Part shown: piece after piece, positions 4,517-6,681 of the stretch
Layout of the letters: every line of letters begins with the position of its first letter
How positions within the stretch are numbered: position 1 is the first letter of the stretch
From: Actinomycetota bacterium
GTDB taxonomy: Bacteria > Actinomycetota > Thermoleophilia > Solirubrobacterales > Solirubrobacteraceae
Direction: 5' to 3'
Length of the DNA: 6,681 bases
NCBI GenBank assembly: GCA_005788585.1
Contig: SYBY01000529.1
Span: 1 to 6,681 of the forward strand
Notes under the pieces: generated by a model
Told to the model about the DNA's origin: nothing
The model's input: only the letters and a program-made list of their open reading frames with translations
Databases searched by the model: none
Program-made: the position numbers and the translations under genes

Positions 4517-6681
4517 ATGATGCTCCGGACCCCACGTGCGCTCCTCGCTCTCGCCGCCTGCGCGGTCGCCGCCGCCCTGGCAGGCGCGATGGCCGCCCGG
4601 GCGGATGCGCGGACGATCCTGCTGGCCAGCGGCGACGGCAACATCACGCTGACCGACACCGCCACGAACCGCGTCACGGCGCGGCTGCCCGTCGGAGGCG
4701 TCACCGTGGGCGCGGTCATCACACCCGATGGCAATCGCGGGCTCGTCGCCTCCGGCAATCGCGTGCTGGCGGTCGACATCCCGGCCCGCACGATCGCGGC
4801 CACCGCGACGGTGCCGGCCCCGGTCCGCGCGATTGCCATGACCCGCGACGGGACCCGGGTCCTGGCGGCGGTTCCCGGCGGAATCATCGTGCTCGACGCC
4901 GCAACCATGGCCCGCGTGGGCGCGGTATCGCTCAACGGCGCCCAGCCGACCTCCATCGCCGTCGCGCCGGATGGCCGTCGCGCCGCGGTCGCGCTGCGCG
5001 GCGGCCGGCTCGGCCTGGTCGACCTGGTCGGCAGCCGCCTGAGCCGCCGCGCGCGCACCGGGACGCTCGGCGCTGTCGCGTTCTCCCCCGGCGGCGCGCT
5101 GTGGGCCGCCTCCACCCGCGGCGAGCTGCGGCGCTACAGCCGCGTGACCGGGCGGATGCTGCGGCGCATCGACGTCAAGCGCGGCGTCGGCGCCGGCCTT
5201 GCGATCTCGCCCGACGGGCGCCGGGCCCTGGTCGGTGCCCTCGCGGGCAGCCGCGCTGCCGCGGTCGTCGACCTCCGGCGCGGACGGCTCGTCACCCGAC
5301 TGCGGACGGGCACCGGCCCCGGCAGCCCGGTCTTCTCGCCCGACACCTTCCGCGCGTACGTCGCCGACCGGGGAAGTCGCACCGTGTCGGTCCTGGCGAC
5401 CTCCTCGTGGCGGCGGCTCACGGTGCAGCGGCTCGGAGCCGGCGCGCGCCCGAACGCCCTGCAGGTCCAGCCCGGCCTGGCGGTCAAGCGGGGCACTGAG
5501 GGGGACGACGTGCTCGTCGGCTCGCGCCTGGCCGACCAGCTCGAAGGGCTTGGTGGCAACGACATCCTGCGCGGCTTCCGCGGAAGCGACCGCCTGTTCG
5601 GCGGCCCCGGGAACGACACCCTGGAGGGCGGGGCCAACAACGATCTCGCCGACGGGGGTGAGGGCGACGACCGCATCAGCACGCAGTCGGGCGACGACAC
5701 GCTCCTCGGAGGCCTGGGCAACGACGTCCTGTTCGGCGGCACCGGCAACGACCGGCTCGACGGCGGCGAGGGCAACGACTACCTCGACGGCGGCGACGGG
5801 GACGACGAGATCGAGGGCGGCGAGGGCGACGACCGGATCGTCGAGGCCGGGCTGGGCGACGACGTGCTGCTGTCAGGAGGACCGGGCAACGACTACATCG
5901 ACGGCGGACGCGGCGGCGACCGGATCGAGGGCGGGCCGGGCAACGACACGCTGTTCGGCCGCACCGGCGCCGAGACGATCCTCGGTCAGGACGGCGACGA
6001 CACGATCGACGGCGGCCCGGCCGGCGACCTCATCTACGGCGCCGACGGCGCGGACAGCATCCGCGGCGACGCGGGCCGCGACCGGATCTTCGGTGGGTCG
6101 GGCAACGACGTGATCGACGGCGGAACCGGCGAGGACACGCTGAGCGGCGGCGACGGCCACGACGAGATCGTCGCCGGCCCCGGTCGGGACAACGTCACGG
6201 GTGGGCGCGGCAACGACATCATCCGCGTCGCCGACGGCGACCAGGACACGGTCGACTGCGGACCTGGCAACGACACGGTCTACGTCGAGAACACGGCGCC
6301 CTCACGCGACCGGCTGCGCAACTGCGAGACGGTCATCCCGATACCGCCCGAGCCGTCCACCGACGCGCCACCGCTCACCACGACGCTCCTCGGCGGGCCG
6401 GGCAACGACATCATCTTCGGCACCCCGGGGCCCGACACCATCATCGGCCGCGACGGCAACGACGAGCTCTACGGCAACGAGGGCGACGACTACGTCGACG
6501 GCGAGTACGGCAACGACACGCTGCGCGGCGGCCCGGGCAACGACGAGCTCCACGGCCGCGACGGCGACGACGTCGTCCTCGGCAACGAGGGCGACGACCG
6601 GATCTACGGCGAGCGCGGCAACGACATCCTCAACGGCGGGCCCGGCAACGACAGCATCTACGGCGGGTTCGACGACGACAC
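4517..6681 (+). CDS. Exported beta-propeller protein with RTX-type calcium-binding repeats, 3' end outside the window
   Basis: The frame runs open from ATG 4517 to the right edge (721 codons plus two bases). Residues 1-31 look like a Sec signal peptide: R4 and R7, a hydrophobic core from about 8 to 27, and an ADA cleavage site after A31. Residues 33-325 hold seven repeats spaced about 40-43 residues apart, marked by PDG-type turns at 69, 109, 150, 190, 231, 274 and 318. This fits a seven-bladed YVTN/WD40-like propeller. From residue 326 the protein is a long array of GGxGxDxUx nonapeptides, the RTX parallel beta-roll that binds calcium in extracellular proteins. It comes in two blocks (326-603 and 624 onward), divided by a Pro/Thr-rich linker and preceded by a cysteine pair (C581, C603). 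RTX proteins of diderms often use a type I C-terminal signal; here the N-terminal signal points to Sec export. ATG 4520 and GTG 4505 are alternative starts. Probable role: a secreted or surface binding or scaffold protein; no catalytic domain is visible. Confidence 0.9.
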   Translation, partial: MMLRTPRALLALAACAVAAALAGAMAARADARTILLASGDGNITLTDTATNRVTARLPVGGVTVGAVITPDGNRGLVASGNRVLAVDIPARTIAATATVPAPVRAIAMTRDGTRVLAAVPGGIIVLDAATMARVGAVSLNGAQPTSIAVAPDGRRAAVALRGGRLGLVDLVGSRLSRRARTGTLGAVAFSPGGALWAASTRGELRRYSRVTGRMLRRIDVKRGVGAGLAISPDGRRALVGALAGSRAAAVVDLRRGRLVTRLRTGTGPGSPVFSPDTFRAYVADRGSRTVSVLATSSWRRLTVQRLGAGARPNALQVQPGLAVKRGTEGDDVLVGSRLADQLEGLGGNDILRGFRGSDRLFGGPGNDTLEGGANNDLADGGEGDDRISTQSGDDTLLGGLGNDVLFGGTGNDRLDGGEGNDYLDGGDGDDEIEGGEGDDRIVEAGLGDDVLLSGGPGNDYIDGGRGGDRIEGGPGNDTLFGRTGAETILGQDGDDTIDGGPAGDLIYGADGADSIRGDAGRDRIFGGSGNDVIDGGTGEDTLSGGDGHDEIVAGPGRDNVTGGRGNDIIRVADGDQDTVDCGPGNDTVYVENTAPSRDRLRNCETVIPIPPEPSTDAPPLTTTLLGGPGNDIIFGTPGPDTIIGRDGNDELYGNEGDDYVDGEYGNDTLRGGPGNDELHGRDGDDVVLGNEGDDRIYGERGNDILNGGPGNDSIYGGFDDD
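5492..6331 (+). repeat. RTX nonapeptide repeat block 1
   Basis: This is a 27-bp-period coding repeat translating to tandem GGxGxDxUx units, with GNDT, GDDR and GNDY variants at the turn. It begins at GTEGDDVLVG (residues 326-335). It is regular up to about residue 475. The stretch around 480-530 is more degenerate (for example GRTGAETILG and GPAGDLIYG). It ends in a cysteine-bounded segment (C581 to C603) with no clean repeats. The calcium-binding aspartates at turn positions are mostly kept. At DNA level the repeats are diverged by synonymous and third-base changes, so the array looks old, not freshly duplicated. Confidence 0.9.
6386..6681 (+). repeat. RTX nonapeptide repeat block 2, continuing past the window
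   Basis: After the Pro/Thr-rich linker (residues 606-623) a second run of GGxGxDxUx units begins with LLGGPGNDIIFG (624-635) and continues to the last codon. The units are more uniform than those at the end of block 1, with alternating GND and GDD turns and aromatic Tyr residues at the beta-strand positions. Eleven nonapeptide lengths fit in the visible part. The end of the block and of the protein is not in the window. Confidence 0.88.

Noticed and set aside
3157..5115. A 652-codon open frame on the minus strand
   Set aside because: It is antisense to the HKD enzyme and the propeller gene, is rich in Arg/Ala/Val in low-complexity runs, and has no recognisable domain. Long antisense frames are common in very GC-rich DNA.
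5199..6113. A 304-codon Ala/Thr/Arg-rich plus-strand frame and several minus-strand frames over the RTX array
   Set aside because: The periodic DNA of the RTX repeats creates repetitive open frames in every phase; only the frame from 4517 has a signal peptide and real domains.
5492..6681. Tandem DNA repeat or CRISPR-like array
   Set aside because: The 27-bp periodicity is fully explained by the RTX nonapeptide code; copies are diverged and there are no spacers.

Overview
The window is very GC-rich, with strong G/C preference at third codon positions, frequent GTG starts and few strong Shine-Dalgarno sequences. Together with a divergent PAP2 / diacylglycerol kinase pair and a Sec-exported beta-propeller/RTX protein, this suggests a high-GC actinobacterium, perhaps of the Thermoleophilia/Solirubrobacterales type. 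That placement is inference from composition and gene style, not a database match.

Layout, left to right. (1) Positions 1-723, minus strand: the N-terminal 241 codons of the translation-associated P-loop ATPase YchF, cut by the left edge. (2) 742-1125, minus: a small cupin protein lying 18 bp upstream of ychF, possibly on the same transcript. (3) 1126-1188: a short AT-richer divergent spacer carrying a direct repeat that looks like a regulator-binding site. (4) 1189-1659, plus: a MarR-family regulator that probably controls itself and/or the cupin. (5) 1656-2219, minus: a PAP2-type phosphatase, convergent with the regulator and sharing the palindrome CTAG as both stop codons. (6) 2220-2317: divergent spacer. 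(7) 2318-3187, plus: a YegS/LCB5-type lipid (diacylglycerol) kinase. (8) 3184-4467, plus: a two-HKD phospholipase D / cardiolipin synthase-like enzyme, translationally overlapping the kinase by GTGA. (9) 4517 to the right edge, plus: a large exported protein with a signal peptide, a likely seven-bladed beta-propeller and a long RTX-type calcium-binding nonapeptide array in two blocks; it is incomplete at the window end.

Genes 5, 7 and 8 make a coherent membrane phospholipid module. The kinase would phosphorylate diacylglycerol (or a related lipid) to phosphatidic acid, the PAP2 enzyme would catalyse the opposite dephosphorylation, and the HKD enzyme would condense or exchange phosphatidyl groups to cardiolipin-like lipids. 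The cupin/MarR pair is a separate small regulatory unit. No RNA genes, insertion sequences, CRISPR arrays or phage genes were seen. No gene-free stretch exceeds 100 bp. The most unusual items are the propeller-RTX fusion, the PAP2 active-site substitution and the operator-like direct repeat. I did not find convincing evidence for a wholly new system.
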